DNA of 64,000 nucleotides from Saccharospirillum alexandrii. GTDB lineage: Bacteria; Pseudomonadota; Gammaproteobacteria; Pseudomonadales; Natronospirillaceae. The first letter of the stretch is position 1. Each line of letters starts with the position of its first letter. The notes under the pieces were generated by a model that did not search any database, was not told where the DNA came from, and saw nothing but the letters and a program-made list of their open reading frames with translations. Both the position numbers and the translations under genes were made by a program. Location: positions 434,283 through 498,282 of the forward strand of contig NZ_RCIP01000002.1 of the NCBI RefSeq assembly GCF_004000275.1, read 5' to 3'. Below are positions 53,625 through 62,882 of this stretch, piece after piece.

Positions 53625-55226
53625 TTAACGCTCCTCCGTCGTCGGTGACGCGGTGGTTCGGGCAAAGTCGTCCGGGAAGTAGTGTAGTGCACTGCGCACC
53701 GGATTGGGGGTCATGCCGCCCATGGCGCAGAGTGAACCGTATTCCAGGGTGTCGCATAAATCATTCAGCAGGGTGAGGTTGGCATCGCGGTTCTCGTTCA
53801 GGCGAATGCGGTCAATCACCTCAACCCCACGGGTAGAGCCAATGCGGCACGGCGTGCACTTGCCGCAGGATTCAACGGCGCAGAACTCCATCGCGAAACG
53901 GGCCTGTTCGAGCATGTCGACGGTGTCGTCGAACGCAACAATGCCGCCATGGCCAACCACGGCGCCAATGTCGGCAAAGGCTTCGTAATCGAGCGGGGTG
54001 TCCCACTGGCTTTCGGGCATGTAAGCCCCCAGCGGGCCACCCACCTGAACCGCACGAATGGGTCGGCCAGAGGCGGAGCCACCGCCATAGTCGTACAGCA
54101 GTTCGCGCAGGGTAATGCCAAACGCCAGTTCAACCACGCCGCCGCGTTCCAGGTTGCCGGTCAGCTGGAATGGCAGCGTGCCGCGTGAACGGCCCATGCC
54201 GTAGTCTGCATAGGCCCGGCCGCCTTCGGCCATAATAGACGGCACAGCAGCAAGGGTGAGTACGTTGTTGACCACGGTGGGCTGGCCGAAGGCGCCTTTC
54301 AGCGCGGGCAGCGGGGGTTTTACCCGCACCTGGCCGCGTTTGCCTTCCAGGCTATCGAGCAGGGAGGTTTCTTCGCCGCAAATGTAGGCACCGGCGCCCA
54401 GGCGGACTTCCAGATGAAACGCTTTGCCAGAGCTTAGAATATTGTCACCCAGGTAGCCTGCCGCTTCGGCGCGGGCGATGGCGTCGTTCAGGATCACCTG
54501 CGCCAGGGGGTATTCGGAGCGCAGGTAGATGTAGCCGGTTTCGGCGCCAACGGCGAGGCCGGCGATAGCCATGCCTTCAATCAGCATGTAGGGGTCGGCT
54601 TCCATCACCAGGCGGTCGGCGAAGGTGCCGGAATCGCCTTCATCGGCGTTGCAGACAATGAATTTCTGGCCGGAATAGCGGCTGTTGGCGGACTCGTTAT
54701 CGTCACTGCGCGGGTTGGCATCGAGCACCGTCTGCCATTTAATGCCCGCTGGGAAAGCCGCCCCGCCCCGGCCACGCAGGCCAGAGGTTTTTACTTCGTC
54801 GACGATCTGTTGCCGGGTTTTCGCCAGAGCGACTTCCAGGCCTTTGAAACCGCCGTGGGCGCGGTAATCGTCAATAGACACCGGGTCGGTAATGCCAGCG
54901 CGAGCAAAGGTGAGCCGCTGCTGGTTTTTCAGGTAGGGGATCTCTTCGGTGAGACCCAGGTGCAACCGATGGCCTGCGGCACCTTCCAGTATCCCTGCGT
55001 CGAGCAACGCAGGCACGTCTTCCGGCATGACGGGGCCATAGGCGATGCGGCCCTGGTCGGTTTCAACTTCAACCAAAGGCTCCAGCCAGAACAGGCCGCG
55101 CGAGCCATTGCGCACGATGTGCAGGTCGATGCCTTTGGCCTCGGCAGCCCGTGCCAGTGAGATGGCAACGTCGTCGGCGCCGAGTGAGACGGCGGTGGTA
55201 TCGCGCGGTACATAGAGGGTGATCAT
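53625..55226 (-). CDS. fdsB: NAD-dependent formate dehydrogenase beta subunit (diaphorase)
   Basis: 533 residues. The FMN/NAD-binding NuoF-like subunit transfers electrons to NAD+. A thioredoxin-like [2Fe-2S]-derived N-terminus (MITLYVPRDTTAVSLGADDV) is followed by the NuoF core with GLRGRGGAAFPAGIKWQ, NADEGDSGTFADRLVM, GAGAYICGEETSLLDSLEGK and the C-terminal [4Fe-4S] motif ESCGKCTPCRIGSTRG. Start at 55226 is an ATG overlapping the fdsG stop (ATGA). A much longer frame upstream is the antisense-phase shadow of fdsG and was not used. Confidence 0.95.
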   Translation of the reverse strand: MITLYVPRDTTAVSLGADDVAISLARAAEAKGIDLHIVRNGSRGLFWLEPLVEVETDQGRIAYGPVMPEDVPALLDAGILEGAAGHRLHLGLTEEIPYLKNQQRLTFARAGITDPVSIDDYRAHGGFKGLEVALAKTRQQIVDEVKTSGLRGRGGAAFPAGIKWQTVLDANPRSDDNESANSRYSGQKFIVCNADEGDSGTFADRLVMEADPYMLIEGMAIAGLAVGAETGYIYLRSEYPLAQVILNDAIARAEAAGYLGDNILSSGKAFHLEVRLGAGAYICGEETSLLDSLEGKRGQVRVKPPLPALKGAFGQPTVVNNVLTLAAVPSIMAEGGRAYADYGMGRSRGTLPFQLTGNLERGGVVELAFGITLRELLYDYGGGSASGRPIRAVQVGGPLGAYMPESQWDTPLDYEAFADIGAVVGHGGIVAFDDTVDMLEQARFAMEFCAVESCGKCTPCRIGSTRGVEVIDRIRLNENRDANLTLLNDLCDTLEYGSLCAMGGMTPNPVRSALHYFPDDFARTTASPTTEER

Positions 55227-55738
55227 GCGTCGCCCTCCGTCAGCGGTTCCAGGTCTATCGGCACGGTTAGGGCCTTGTCGAGAATGGCATCGAACCGTTC
55301 GGCGCTGACCCGGCCGTGAATGTGGTTGCCAATGCGAACCGAGGGGCCTGTAGCGCAATTGCCCAGGCAATACACCGGCTCCAGCGTGAATTCGCCGTCT
55401 CTCGTGGTCTGGTGGTAATCGATGCCCAGGCGCTCCCGGGCGTAGTGTTCCAGCTCGCGGCTGCCGCGTGCCTGGCAGGCTTCGGCCCGGCAAATTTGCA
55501 GGCGGTGGTTGCCTATCGGCTGGGTGTTGAAATCGTGGTAAAAACTGATCACGCCGTGTACTTCAGCGCGGGTGATCTGCAAGCCCTCGGCAATTAAAGG
55601 CACAGCGTTTTCGGGAACGTAACCCAGGGTATCGCGTACCTCGTGCAGAATGGGCAGCAAGGCACCGGGCTTGTGTTTCAGGTCGGCCACAATGGCCTTT
55701 ACCCGGGAAAGCGTATCTGAGGGTGTTGCTTGGAGCAT
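55223..55738 (-). CDS. fdsG: NAD-dependent formate dehydrogenase gamma subunit
   Basis: 171 residues of the NuoE-type [2Fe-2S] subunit. The helical N-terminus (ALLPILHEVRDTLGYVPENA) and the cluster Cys in ICRAEACQARG and YCLGNCATGPSVRIG are conserved. It is the first gene of the fds block and overlaps fdsB by 4 nt. fdhA is upstream on the same strand with 143 bp between. Confidence 0.95.
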   Translation of the reverse strand: MLQATPSDTLSRVKAIVADLKHKPGALLPILHEVRDTLGYVPENAVPLIAEGLQITRAEVHGVISFYHDFNTQPIGNHRLQICRAEACQARGSRELEHYARERLGIDYHQTTRDGEFTLEPVYCLGNCATGPSVRIGNHIHGRVSAERFDAILDKALTVPIDLEPLTEGDA

Positions 55739-55881
55739 GCAGGGTCACCTGTGGAGTTGTTGTAATCAGGGCCTTAAAATACCGGCGTGCACACGGGCAC
55801 TATTTGCCAGTGTACACCCGGTTAAAGGGCGCTTGTACATTGCCTGCTGCAACGCTGCGCCCACACTGGTAACCCTGATTC

Positions 55882-57081
55882 TCAGGCCGCGAATGACCCG
55901 TGCGGGTCGATCACGAATTTCTTCGCGGCGCCGCCGTCGAAATCGGCATAGCCTTTGGGTGCCTGATCCAGGTTGATCATCTGCACGTTGACCGCCTTGG
56001 CAATGTGCACCCGGTCGAACAGAATCGCCTGCATCAGGGCGCGGTGGTATTTCATCACCGGGCATTGCCCGGTATGGAAGGAGTGGGATTTCGCCCAGCC
56101 CAATCCGAAACGCATGCTCAGCGCCCCTTTCTGGGCCGCCTCTTCGGCAGCACCCGGGTCGTCGGTCACGTACAGACCGGGAATCCCAATCTGGCCACCG
56201 GCGCGGGTGACGCTCATCGCGGAGTTCAGCACCGTCGCTGGCTGCTCATGAGCGTGGTTGTGACCACAGGCATGCGCTTCGAAGCCCACGCAATCGACAA
56301 AGCAGTCGACTTCCGGTTCACCCAGAATCTGCTCAAGCATGTCGGGCAGCTCGGCATCCTGTTTCAGGTCGATGACTTCGCAGCCAAAGCTGCGCGCCTG
56401 GTCGAGGCGCTCGTCGATCATGTCGCCGACGATCACGCAGGCAGCGCCCAGCAAGCGAGCACTCGCTGCGGCTGCCAGCCCCACAGGGCCTGCACCGGCG
56501 ATGTAAACCGTAGAACCAGGGCCGACGCCCGCCGTCACACAACCGTGGAAACCGGTGGGGAATATGTCTGACAGCAGGGTCAGGTCCTGGATTTTCTCTT
56601 TGGCCTGGTCACGGTCCGGGAACTTGAGCAGGTTGAAGTCGGCGTAAGGCACCATGACGTATTCGGCCTGGCCACCGACCCAGCCGCCCATATCAACATA
56701 GCCGTAAGCAGCGCCGGGGCGAGCCGGGTTCACGTTCAGGCAGATGCCGGTGCGGCCTTCCTTGCAGTTGCGGCAACGGCCGCAGGCAATGTTGAACGGG
56801 ACCGAGACAATGTCGCCCGCTTTCAGGAACTCGACATCCCGGCCACATTCGATGATCTCACCGGTGATTTCATGGCCGAGCACCAGGCCTGGCTGTGCGG
56901 TGGTGCGGCCGCGCACCATGTGCTGGTCCGACCCGCAAATGTTGGTGGTCAGCACCTTCAGAATCACGCCATGGTCGCAACGGCGACTGCCCAGGGCAAG
57001 TTCGGGAAAGGCGATGGATTCGATGGAAACTTTACCGGGGCCCTGATAAATCACCCCGCGGTTGCCTGCGTTACTGGTCAT
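55882..57081 (-). CDS. fdhA: Glutathione-independent formaldehyde dehydrogenase
   Basis: 399 residues, the same length as the P. putida enzyme. It oxidises formaldehyde to formate with NAD+ (and may act as a dismutase). The catalytic zinc ligands lie in NICGSDQHMVRG and LGHEITGE. The structural zinc is held by CGRCRNCKEGRTGIC. The NAD site is YIAGAGPVGLAAAASARLLG. The sequence SVPFNIACGRCRNCKEG, MGGWVGGQAEYVMVPYADFN and RFGLGWAKSHSFHTG match the group. Together with fdsGBAD it gives formaldehyde to formate to CO2 plus two NADH. Its 5' region carries the hairpin at 57120-57164. Confidence 0.95.
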   Translation of the reverse strand: MTSNAGNRGVIYQGPGKVSIESIAFPELALGSRRCDHGVILKVLTTNICGSDQHMVRGRTTAQPGLVLGHEITGEIIECGRDVEFLKAGDIVSVPFNIACGRCRNCKEGRTGICLNVNPARPGAAYGYVDMGGWVGGQAEYVMVPYADFNLLKFPDRDQAKEKIQDLTLLSDIFPTGFHGCVTAGVGPGSTVYIAGAGPVGLAAAASARLLGAACVIVGDMIDERLDQARSFGCEVIDLKQDAELPDMLEQILGEPEVDCFVDCVGFEAHACGHNHAHEQPATVLNSAMSVTRAGGQIGIPGLYVTDDPGAAEEAAQKGALSMRFGLGWAKSHSFHTGQCPVMKYHRALMQAILFDRVHIAKAVNVQMINLDQAPKGYADFDGGAAKKFVIDPHGSFAA

Positions 57082-57119
57082 GGCGTGTTCCTTTTTGTTG
57101 TGAGGGATTGGGAACGTCT

Positions 57120-57164
57120 GGAGCCTCTGAATACCTCTCCAGAGGGAAACTATTCAGAGGCTCC
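57120..57164 (-). promoter_or_regulatory. Large inverted repeat upstream of fdhA
   Basis: GGAGCCTCTGAATA (57120-57133) and TATTCAGAGGCTCC (57151-57164) form a perfect 14-bp stem; the loop contains a nested CCTCTCCAGAGGG pairing. The element begins 39 nt upstream of the fdhA ATG, so it may lie in its 5' leader or overlap its promoter. Confidence 0.6.
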
Positions 57165-57358
57165 CAGCCAACTTTACCCCCTGGCCGGTCTTTCAATTGT
57201 CCAGTTGCGACACTTTCCGGTGTCTGAGCGCAACGGGGATACGCGCATTGCTACCGAGCAACTACTGTATTAATATCCAGTTATAGATTTGACAAACCCG
57301 CCTGCAACGACCGGTGCCGATTACGGCCCGGCGGGCGGCGACTCATGGGAGCAGTACC

Positions 57359-57730
57359 TTGGATTATCAACTGATAGGAAAAACCTTGGAAAACACCGGC
57401 AAAGACATCCAGAAGCTGAACAACAAACTCGATAAAGTGCTGGAAAAGTTGCTTGAGGTGGAGTCTCTGGAAGAGCGCAAGGCCGATGCCATTGCCCGCA
57501 TTGAAGCCGGTGACATCACCGAAGCCATCAACATTCTGAAAACGGTCGAGAAAGACCAGTCCAAAGCGGAAGACCTGAAACTGGAAGAAGCCAAGCTGCG
57601 TGAAGAGCTGGAAGCCTTGCGGGTGACGGCTGAGAAGGCGGCGAAAGGGGAGATTGAGGAACCCACAGCCGACGCCCCCGCGCAAGACAACACTGAGCAA
57701 AACCCAACCAAAGATAGCGACGCTGCCTGA
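57359..57730 (+). CDS. Small coiled-coil protein
   Basis: 123 residues from a TTG start at 57359, chosen because GGGAG lies 8 nt upstream (a GTG at 57314 is an alternative with poor leader residues). The sequence is highly charged and heptad-like (LENTGKDIQKLNNKLDKVLE, KLEEAKLREELEALRVTAEK), with an acidic C-terminal tail. It is divergent from fdhA. A hairpin (57751-57779) follows. Function is unknown; a scaffold or regulator role cannot be excluded. Confidence 0.6.
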   Translation: MDYQLIGKTLENTGKDIQKLNNKLDKVLEKLLEVESLEERKADAIARIEAGDITEAINILKTVEKDQSKAEDLKLEEAKLREELEALRVTAEKAAKGEIEEPTADAPAQDNTEQNPTKDSDAA

Positions 57731-57750
57731 ACGGCATTGTTGCCTCTACG

Positions 57751-57779
57751 CCAGCGCCGCTCAAACCAAGCGGGGCTGG
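57751..57779 (+). terminator. Possible terminator hairpin
   Basis: CCAGCGCCGCT pairs with AGCGGGGCTGG with one mismatch, ~20 nt after the coiled-coil gene. No T-tract follows, so its efficiency is doubtful. Confidence 0.35.
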
Positions 57780-57941
57780 TGCGCTTACCTGCTGAACCTG
57801 CCCGCTGATTCCCACCCGTAACGCCACTAAACCATAAAGAAAACGGAACGGTGGCCGTTAAACTCTATTACAATTCCTGAACACCGCGCAGGAACGAACC
57901 GGCCCGGTACCCCCGACTCCCCCAGCCCCTGGAGCACAACC

Positions 57942-59564
57942 ATGATCCGACAACTGTCCATTGGCACTCGTCTGACCCTAACCTTTGTGTTGGCCGCTGT
58001 TTTGTTTGTAGTGCTGGGTGCCTTTAGCCTGTTGCAGCTGAACAACCTGAAGCAGCAGATCAACCAGATTGATGAAGTGCTGGTGCCCAAGCAGGTATTG
58101 CTGGGGGATTTGAACAGCGAGTTCCTGCGGCTACGGGTTAACCTGGGCAATGTGGTGACCAACCTGATGGGCTCGCGCCAGCAGGAGTTTCGGGATGCGG
58201 CTCAAAACGCGCTCGACAACATGGCAGCGACCAAACAGGCCTACCTGGAGCTGATCGACAACGCGGCAGACCGGGAGGCGTTTGCAGAGTACGAAGCGGC
58301 GGAAACCGCCTATCTGGCGCTGGTTGACCAGTTGTTCGGCTTCATTGACGACCGGCAGTTTGCCATGGTTGCCGACCTGCGCAACGATGAAATGGCCCCG
58401 GCCGGCTCCGACATCAGCGCGCTGATACGGCGCTTCATTTCACTGGAAAGTGACCGGGTAGACCAGGCTTCAGCTCTGGCAGACCGGGTGTACGATCAGG
58501 CATTGATGACCATCGGGTCGGCTGTGGCCGTGCTGGTTGCGTTGCTGGCGGCCGCGGCTCTGGTATTGTCGCGCAGCATTACCGGGCCTATGCGCTCGGC
58601 GGTAATACTGGCCGATGCCATTGCCGACAACGACCTCACCACCTCCATCACCAACAGCGGCCGCGACGAAGTCACCCAATTGGTTGCCGCCATGTCGCGC
58701 ATGCAAACCGCCCTGCGCGCGACGCTGGCGCAAATCAGCTCCAGTTCGGAGCAATTGGCGTCTTCTTCAGAGGAACTAAGCGCAGTAACCGACGACAGCA
58801 CTCGCAACTTACGGCGCCAGAATGAAGAAATTGAACAGGCGGCCACAGCGGTAAACGAACTGACGGCGGCCATTGAAGAGGTCGCCAGTAATGCCAGCGG
58901 CACCGCCGAGGAATCTCACGAGGCCGAAACCCAGACACGGCTTGGCCTGGAAAAAGTCAGCGGCACCGTCGCCGCTATTGAGCGGTTGGCCAAAGCCATT
59001 GGCGATACCGCCAGCAACATGGAAGCCCTAGCGTCGAAGGTGTCAGACGTCGGTTCGGTGTTGGACGTGATTCGCGGCATTGCCGAACAAACCAATTTGC
59101 TGGCGCTGAACGCGGCCATTGAAGCGGCCCGTGCCGGTGAAGCCGGTCGTGGTTTTGCCGTGGTGGCCGATGAAGTGCGGGCGCTGGCCAGCCGCACAGC
59201 CGATTCCACCAAAGAAATTGAAACCATCATCGATGCGGTTGAATCCGGCACCGACCAGGCGGTGACCGCCATGCGCGACAGCAACACCAGCGCAACCAAC
59301 ACGCTGGAAGCCGGGCGCGATGCGGGCGATGCCCTGCAGGCCATTGCCGCACTGATCGAGAAGATCAACGAGCGCAACACGGCTTCAGCCAGTGCGGCTG
59401 AAGAGCAGGCTCAAGTGGCGCGCGAAGTCGACCGTAACCTGGTGTCGATTCGTGACATTGCTGTGCAGAACGCGACCGGTGCCGACGAAACCCTGACCTC
59501 CAGCAAAGAGCTGGCGCGGTTGGCCGAAGGCCTGAACCAGGTGGTTTCTCGGTTTAAAGTTTAG
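57942..59564 (+). CDS. Methyl-accepting chemotaxis protein
   Basis: 540 residues. N-terminal membrane helix (~10-32), a periplasmic four-helix-bundle sensor (~35-185) of the HBM/4HB type, a second helix ([20 protein letters not shown], ~188-207), HAMP (~210-262) and the signalling domain with the tip motif [20 protein letters not shown]. Predicted methylation region Gln/Glu pairs flank the tip. It is a smaller receptor than the one at 2908 and has a different sensor domain. Its ligand is unknown. The MITE-like element starts 18 nt after its stop. Confidence 0.9.
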   Translation: MIRQLSIGTRLTLTFVLAAVLFVVLGAFSLLQLNNLKQQINQIDEVLVPKQVLLGDLNSEFLRLRVNLGNVVTNLMGSRQQEFRDAAQNALDNMAATKQAYLELIDNAADREAFAEYEAAETAYLALVDQLFGFIDDRQFAMVADLRNDEMAPAGSDISALIRRFISLESDRVDQASALADRVYDQALMTIGSAVAVLVALLAAAALVLSRSITGPMRSAVILADAIADNDLTTSITNSGRDEVTQLVAAMSRMQTALRATLAQISSSSEQLASSSEELSAVTDDSTRNLRRQNEEIEQAATAVNELTAAIEEVASNASGTAEESHEAETQTRLGLEKVSGTVAAIERLAKAIGDTASNMEALASKVSDVGSVLDVIRGIAEQTNLLALNAAIEAARAGEAGRGFAVVADEVRALASRTADSTKEIETIIDAVESGTDQAVTAMRDSNTSATNTLEAGRDAGDALQAIAALIEKINERNTASASAAEEQAQVAREVDRNLVSIRDIAVQNATGADETLTSSKELARLAEGLNQVVSRFKV

Positions 59565-59581
59565 TGTTGCGGCAGTGGCCC

Positions 59582-59765
59582 GCGGCGGCCACCGGGTAAG
59601 CCCCTGTGGGGTCGGCGTGAACCCGTCCATGGGGCCTAGGCCACATGATATGAATCCCATCCATGGGATTCACCCTTCGGGTTCGCTGCGCTCATGCTAA
59701 AACGCTCCCGGCGTTTTAGTCCATGTTGTGGACTACCCCACAGGGGCTCACCCGGTAACCGCCGC
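59582..59765. mobile_element. MITE-like element with ~32-bp terminal inverted repeats
   Basis: GCGGCGGCCACCGGGTAAGC then CCCTGTGGGGT (59582-59613) is the near-perfect inverse of 59735-59765. The ~120 bp inside has further hairpins (GAATCCCATCCATGGGATTC; AAAACGCTCCCGGCGTTTT) and no coding capacity. It lies between the chemoreceptor stop and the sbcC stop. Such noncoding palindromic elements are typical of MITEs or REP-like units; it may also act as a bidirectional terminator. Confidence 0.75.
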
Positions 59766-59801
59766 TAGTCTTCTTTGCAACCGCCTTAAATTGAAGCCCG
59801 G

Positions 59802-62800
59802 TTAATTCGCAACAATATCGATTCTGCTGCCCGCCTGCGAAGGCCGTACATCTATGCGCTGCGGTATCTGCTCCTTCAGTTCCGACACATGCGAAATAAT
59901 CCCCACACTGCGTCCGTTGGCGCGCAGTTCCATCAAGGTTTCGATGGCCAGATCCAGTGAATCGGGGTCCAATGAGCCAAAGCCTTCATCGATGAACAAA
60001 GCATCCAGCCGAATCCCGCCCGCATAGGCCTGCACCACATCCGATAGCCCCAGCGCCAAGGCCAGCGCGGCCATGAAACTTTCCCCGCCAGAGAGGGTGT
60101 TTACCGGTCGGGATTTGCCTGTGTAGGCGTCTTCGACATCCAGATCCAGCCCTGAAGCCACGTTACCCTTGGTTCTGTCTTGCCGTCGCAGCAGCTGGTA
60201 GCGGCCTTTGCTCATGGTGGTCAGCCGGTGGCTGGCTTCGATTAGCACGTCATCGAGCAGCACGCTGAGTACGAACCGCTGCAAGCTGATGCGCTGGCCA
60301 TTTTTGCCGCTGGCGACTTCGGCCAGGGTGCCGGTTACGCCGTAATCGGCTTCCAGTTGTTTGATTTTCTGCAGGGTTTCGGCCATGCGTTTTTTAACGT
60401 CAGTGGCTGCTTTCAATAGGGCTTGCTGTTCATCGTAGTGGCGGGTTGCGCTTTCCAACGCGACCTGGGTCTGTTTCCAGTCGGCTTCCAGCTGCGCTAG
60501 GTCTGGTCTCGTTTTATCGGCCAGGGCGGTTTCCTGTTGCTGAATGGACCAGATGAGTTTTTCACCGGCCTGGCGATGCTCCTCGATCTGGCGTTGCCAT
60601 TGCTCAAGTTCGGCTTCGTCGTGACGCGCCCGGGTAAAGTCGGCTTCTGTGTCGAAAGGGCTGTCTTCCAGGGCGGACTGCCAGCGTTTTAGGGCCTCTT
60701 CCAGGCCCTGTTTGGCCTCTGCCAGCCGGGTGCTCTGGTCCGAAACCCGTGCCTTGGCTGCGGTCAGCGCCTCACTGAAGCGGTTTTGCTGTTGCTGCGC
60801 CTGTTCCCAGCGCTGGGTGATCTGCTCAATATGCCGAGCAACATCACTTAGCCGGGCTTCCAGTGCGCCCGACTCCCGGTAGGCCTCGGGAATCGCTTTC
60901 TCCAGGCTGTCGACCGCCTGCTCGGCGGCGGCTTTTTCACTCACGGCCTGCTCGCGCAATGGCCTGGCTTCCGTGTCTTGCTGGTCGATCTGGCTGATGG
61001 CCTGGCGGGTGCTTTCCAGTTGGGTTTTGGCGTTTGCCAGGGCCTCGGCCTGTTGCTGCAGTGTTTTGAGGGTACGCTGGTTGGTTTTGTAGTCCTGTTC
61101 CAGGTCTTCCATCGACCGGTCGGCGTACTCTTCCAGATCTTCCCGCAACCGCTGTGCTTGCTGGCTTGCCTCTTCCGCGCTATGGCGGGCCCGGTCTCGG
61201 GCTTGCTGGGCCTTGCTGACGGCGGCCAACTGGGTTTCCAGTGCGGTGCGCGCCTGGGCAACCTGCTCCCGGCTAACCGGTTCGGCATCGGCTTGCGCCG
61301 GGTGTGGGTGGGCTTCGCTGCCGCACACCGGGCACGGCTGCCCTTCGTTTAACTGGGCCGCCAGCTGGGCTGCCTGACCCAAATGCCAGGCCTGCTCTTG
61401 CTTTAGCGCCTCGGTTCTCAGGGCATCGGCGCTGGCTTCGGCGCTGGTCAGTTCCTGTTGCCAGCGGTCGGCCTCGGCGTGCTGCTTGGTCGCCGTTGCA
61501 TCCAGCTCGACCCAGCGGCGTTTCAGCTTGCCCAGCCGAGTCAGCCGCTCCAGCAGATGCTGCAACCGCAACTGCTCGGCAGAAAGATCACCGGATTCCG
61601 CGATCTGGCGCTCCAGGTTTTGTAACTGGGCGTTCAGGCTGGCCTTCTGCTCGCTGCGGGCCCGGGCGTCTTTGTCGAACCATTCAACGGTTGAACGGGA
61701 GCGCGCGAGGCGAGCTTGTCCCGCTCGCAATTGCTCGCTCTGGCTTCGTAGCCGGGTCAGGGTGTCCTGTTCCGATTTCAGCGCATCGACCCCGGCGTGG
61801 GCGTCTCTGGCAGCGGCGAGTTCGGCGTCGATGGCCGGTTTTTGCTGTTCCAGGTCGGTGACTGCCTGCGTCAGTTGCGCGAGCGCTTCCTGCTCTTTGG
61901 TCTCATTACGCTGGCTCTGCTGCTGATGCTCCCAGACCGGACCCAGTTTGTCCGCCTGTCGGGCCGCGCTGATCAGAGCTTCCTTTTCTGAGATTGCCTT
62001 GGCCTGGGTTTCCCAGTCGCGCCGGGCCGCCTGGTCTTTGGCCAGTTGCTCAAACTGCTGTTGCAGTGCCTGGCTGTCTTCGTGCGCGCGCCGGGCGTTG
62101 GCTTCGGCCTTGAGCGCGTCGGCCTGTTTGGTGCGTGCAGCTTCCACTACGGGCGCAAGTTCTGCCAGGCGTTCATCCAGTGCTTCGGCCGTCTCCACGC
62201 CGGCCGAATCGAGATGCCCGGCCAGGCGTTCGGTCAGCTTGTCACGTTGGTTGCGGATCTCGGCCGCCTGCTCTTTCAGCCGGTCTTCAATGGCTTTGAA
62301 GGTGTGTGTCTGAAACAGCTGACTGAAAATGGCTTCGCGGTCGTTCGACGAAGCTAACAGCAGTTCGCGGAATTTGCCCTGGGGCAGCACCATCACCTGT
62401 CGGAACTGATCGGCATTCAGGCCGGTGGGGGTTTGAATCTCGTCGTTGATCTCGCGAATGCCTTTTAAGGGCAGCAAGTCGGCTTGGTGTTCGTCAAACG
62501 AGGTCGGCAGCAGAGCCGGGGGCATGCGCCATAATTTGGCATCGGCCTGGCGGGTAGTGACGCCTTCGCCGCGTTTTTTGGCGACTTGCTGGATGGGTGT
62601 GCGCTCGATCCGGTAGAGGGTATCCCCGAGTTGAAAGTCAAACACAATGCAGGTGTCGAGGTCATCCGGTGCCTGGTCGGAACGCATGCTGGCGGCTTCG
62701 CGCTCGCCGCCGGTGGTCACGCCATAGAGGGCGAAGCAGATGGCATCGAGCAGGCTGCTTTTACCGGCGCCGGTCGGGCCGTTGATCAGAAAAAGGGCCG

Positions 62801-62882
62801 ACTCGCCAAAGCGGGTGAAGTCGACCACTTCTTCGCCCGCGAAGGGGCCAAAGGCGCTGATGCTGAGACGCTGCGGCTTCAT
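59802..62882 (-). CDS. sbcC: Nuclease SbcCD, ATPase subunit C
   Basis: 1026 residues, typical for the family. The Rad50-like ATPase of the SbcCD complex opens and processes hairpins and DNA double-strand ends. Walker A is NGPTGAGKSSLLDA near residues 34-47. Long coiled coils flank the zinc hook QPCPVCG (C517, C520). The ABC signature is LSGGESFMAALALALGLSDV and Walker B is LFIDEGFGSLD. Its ATG overlaps the sbcD stop (ATGA), so the two are translated together. Confidence 0.95.
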   Translation of the reverse strand: MKPQRLSISAFGPFAGEEVVDFTRFGESALFLINGPTGAGKSSLLDAICFALYGVTTGGEREAASMRSDQAPDDLDTCIVFDFQLGDTLYRIERTPIQQVAKKRGEGVTTRQADAKLWRMPPALLPTSFDEHQADLLPLKGIREINDEIQTPTGLNADQFRQVMVLPQGKFRELLLASSNDREAIFSQLFQTHTFKAIEDRLKEQAAEIRNQRDKLTERLAGHLDSAGVETAEALDERLAELAPVVEAARTKQADALKAEANARRAHEDSQALQQQFEQLAKDQAARRDWETQAKAISEKEALISAARQADKLGPVWEHQQQSQRNETKEQEALAQLTQAVTDLEQQKPAIDAELAAARDAHAGVDALKSEQDTLTRLRSQSEQLRAGQARLARSRSTVEWFDKDARARSEQKASLNAQLQNLERQIAESGDLSAEQLRLQHLLERLTRLGKLKRRWVELDATATKQHAEADRWQQELTSAEASADALRTEALKQEQAWHLGQAAQLAAQLNEGQPCPVCGSEAHPHPAQADAEPVSREQVAQARTALETQLAAVSKAQQARDRARHSAEEASQQAQRLREDLEEYADRSMEDLEQDYKTNQRTLKTLQQQAEALANAKTQLESTRQAISQIDQQDTEARPLREQAVSEKAAAEQAVDSLEKAIPEAYRESGALEARLSDVARHIEQITQRWEQAQQQQNRFSEALTAAKARVSDQSTRLAEAKQGLEEALKRWQSALEDSPFDTEADFTRARHDEAELEQWQRQIEEHRQAGEKLIWSIQQQETALADKTRPDLAQLEADWKQTQVALESATRHYDEQQALLKAATDVKKRMAETLQKIKQLEADYGVTGTLAEVASGKNGQRISLQRFVLSVLLDDVLIEASHRLTTMSKGRYQLLRRQDRTKGNVASGLDLDVEDAYTGKSRPVNTLSGGESFMAALALALGLSDVVQAYAGGIRLDALFIDEGFGSLDPDSLDLAIETLMELRANGRSVGIISHVSELKEQIPQRIDVRPSQAGSRIDIVAN

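Noticed and set aside
52649-53776. Long plus-strand open frame (375 codons) opposite fdsA
   Set aside because: It is the antisense shadow of a GC-rich, well-conserved gene; composition is low-complexity and there is no ribosome site.
55227-55493. Extended N-terminus of fdsB
   Set aside because: The extra residues are fdsG codons read in another phase; the ATG at 55226 overlaps the fdsG stop and gives the family N-terminus.
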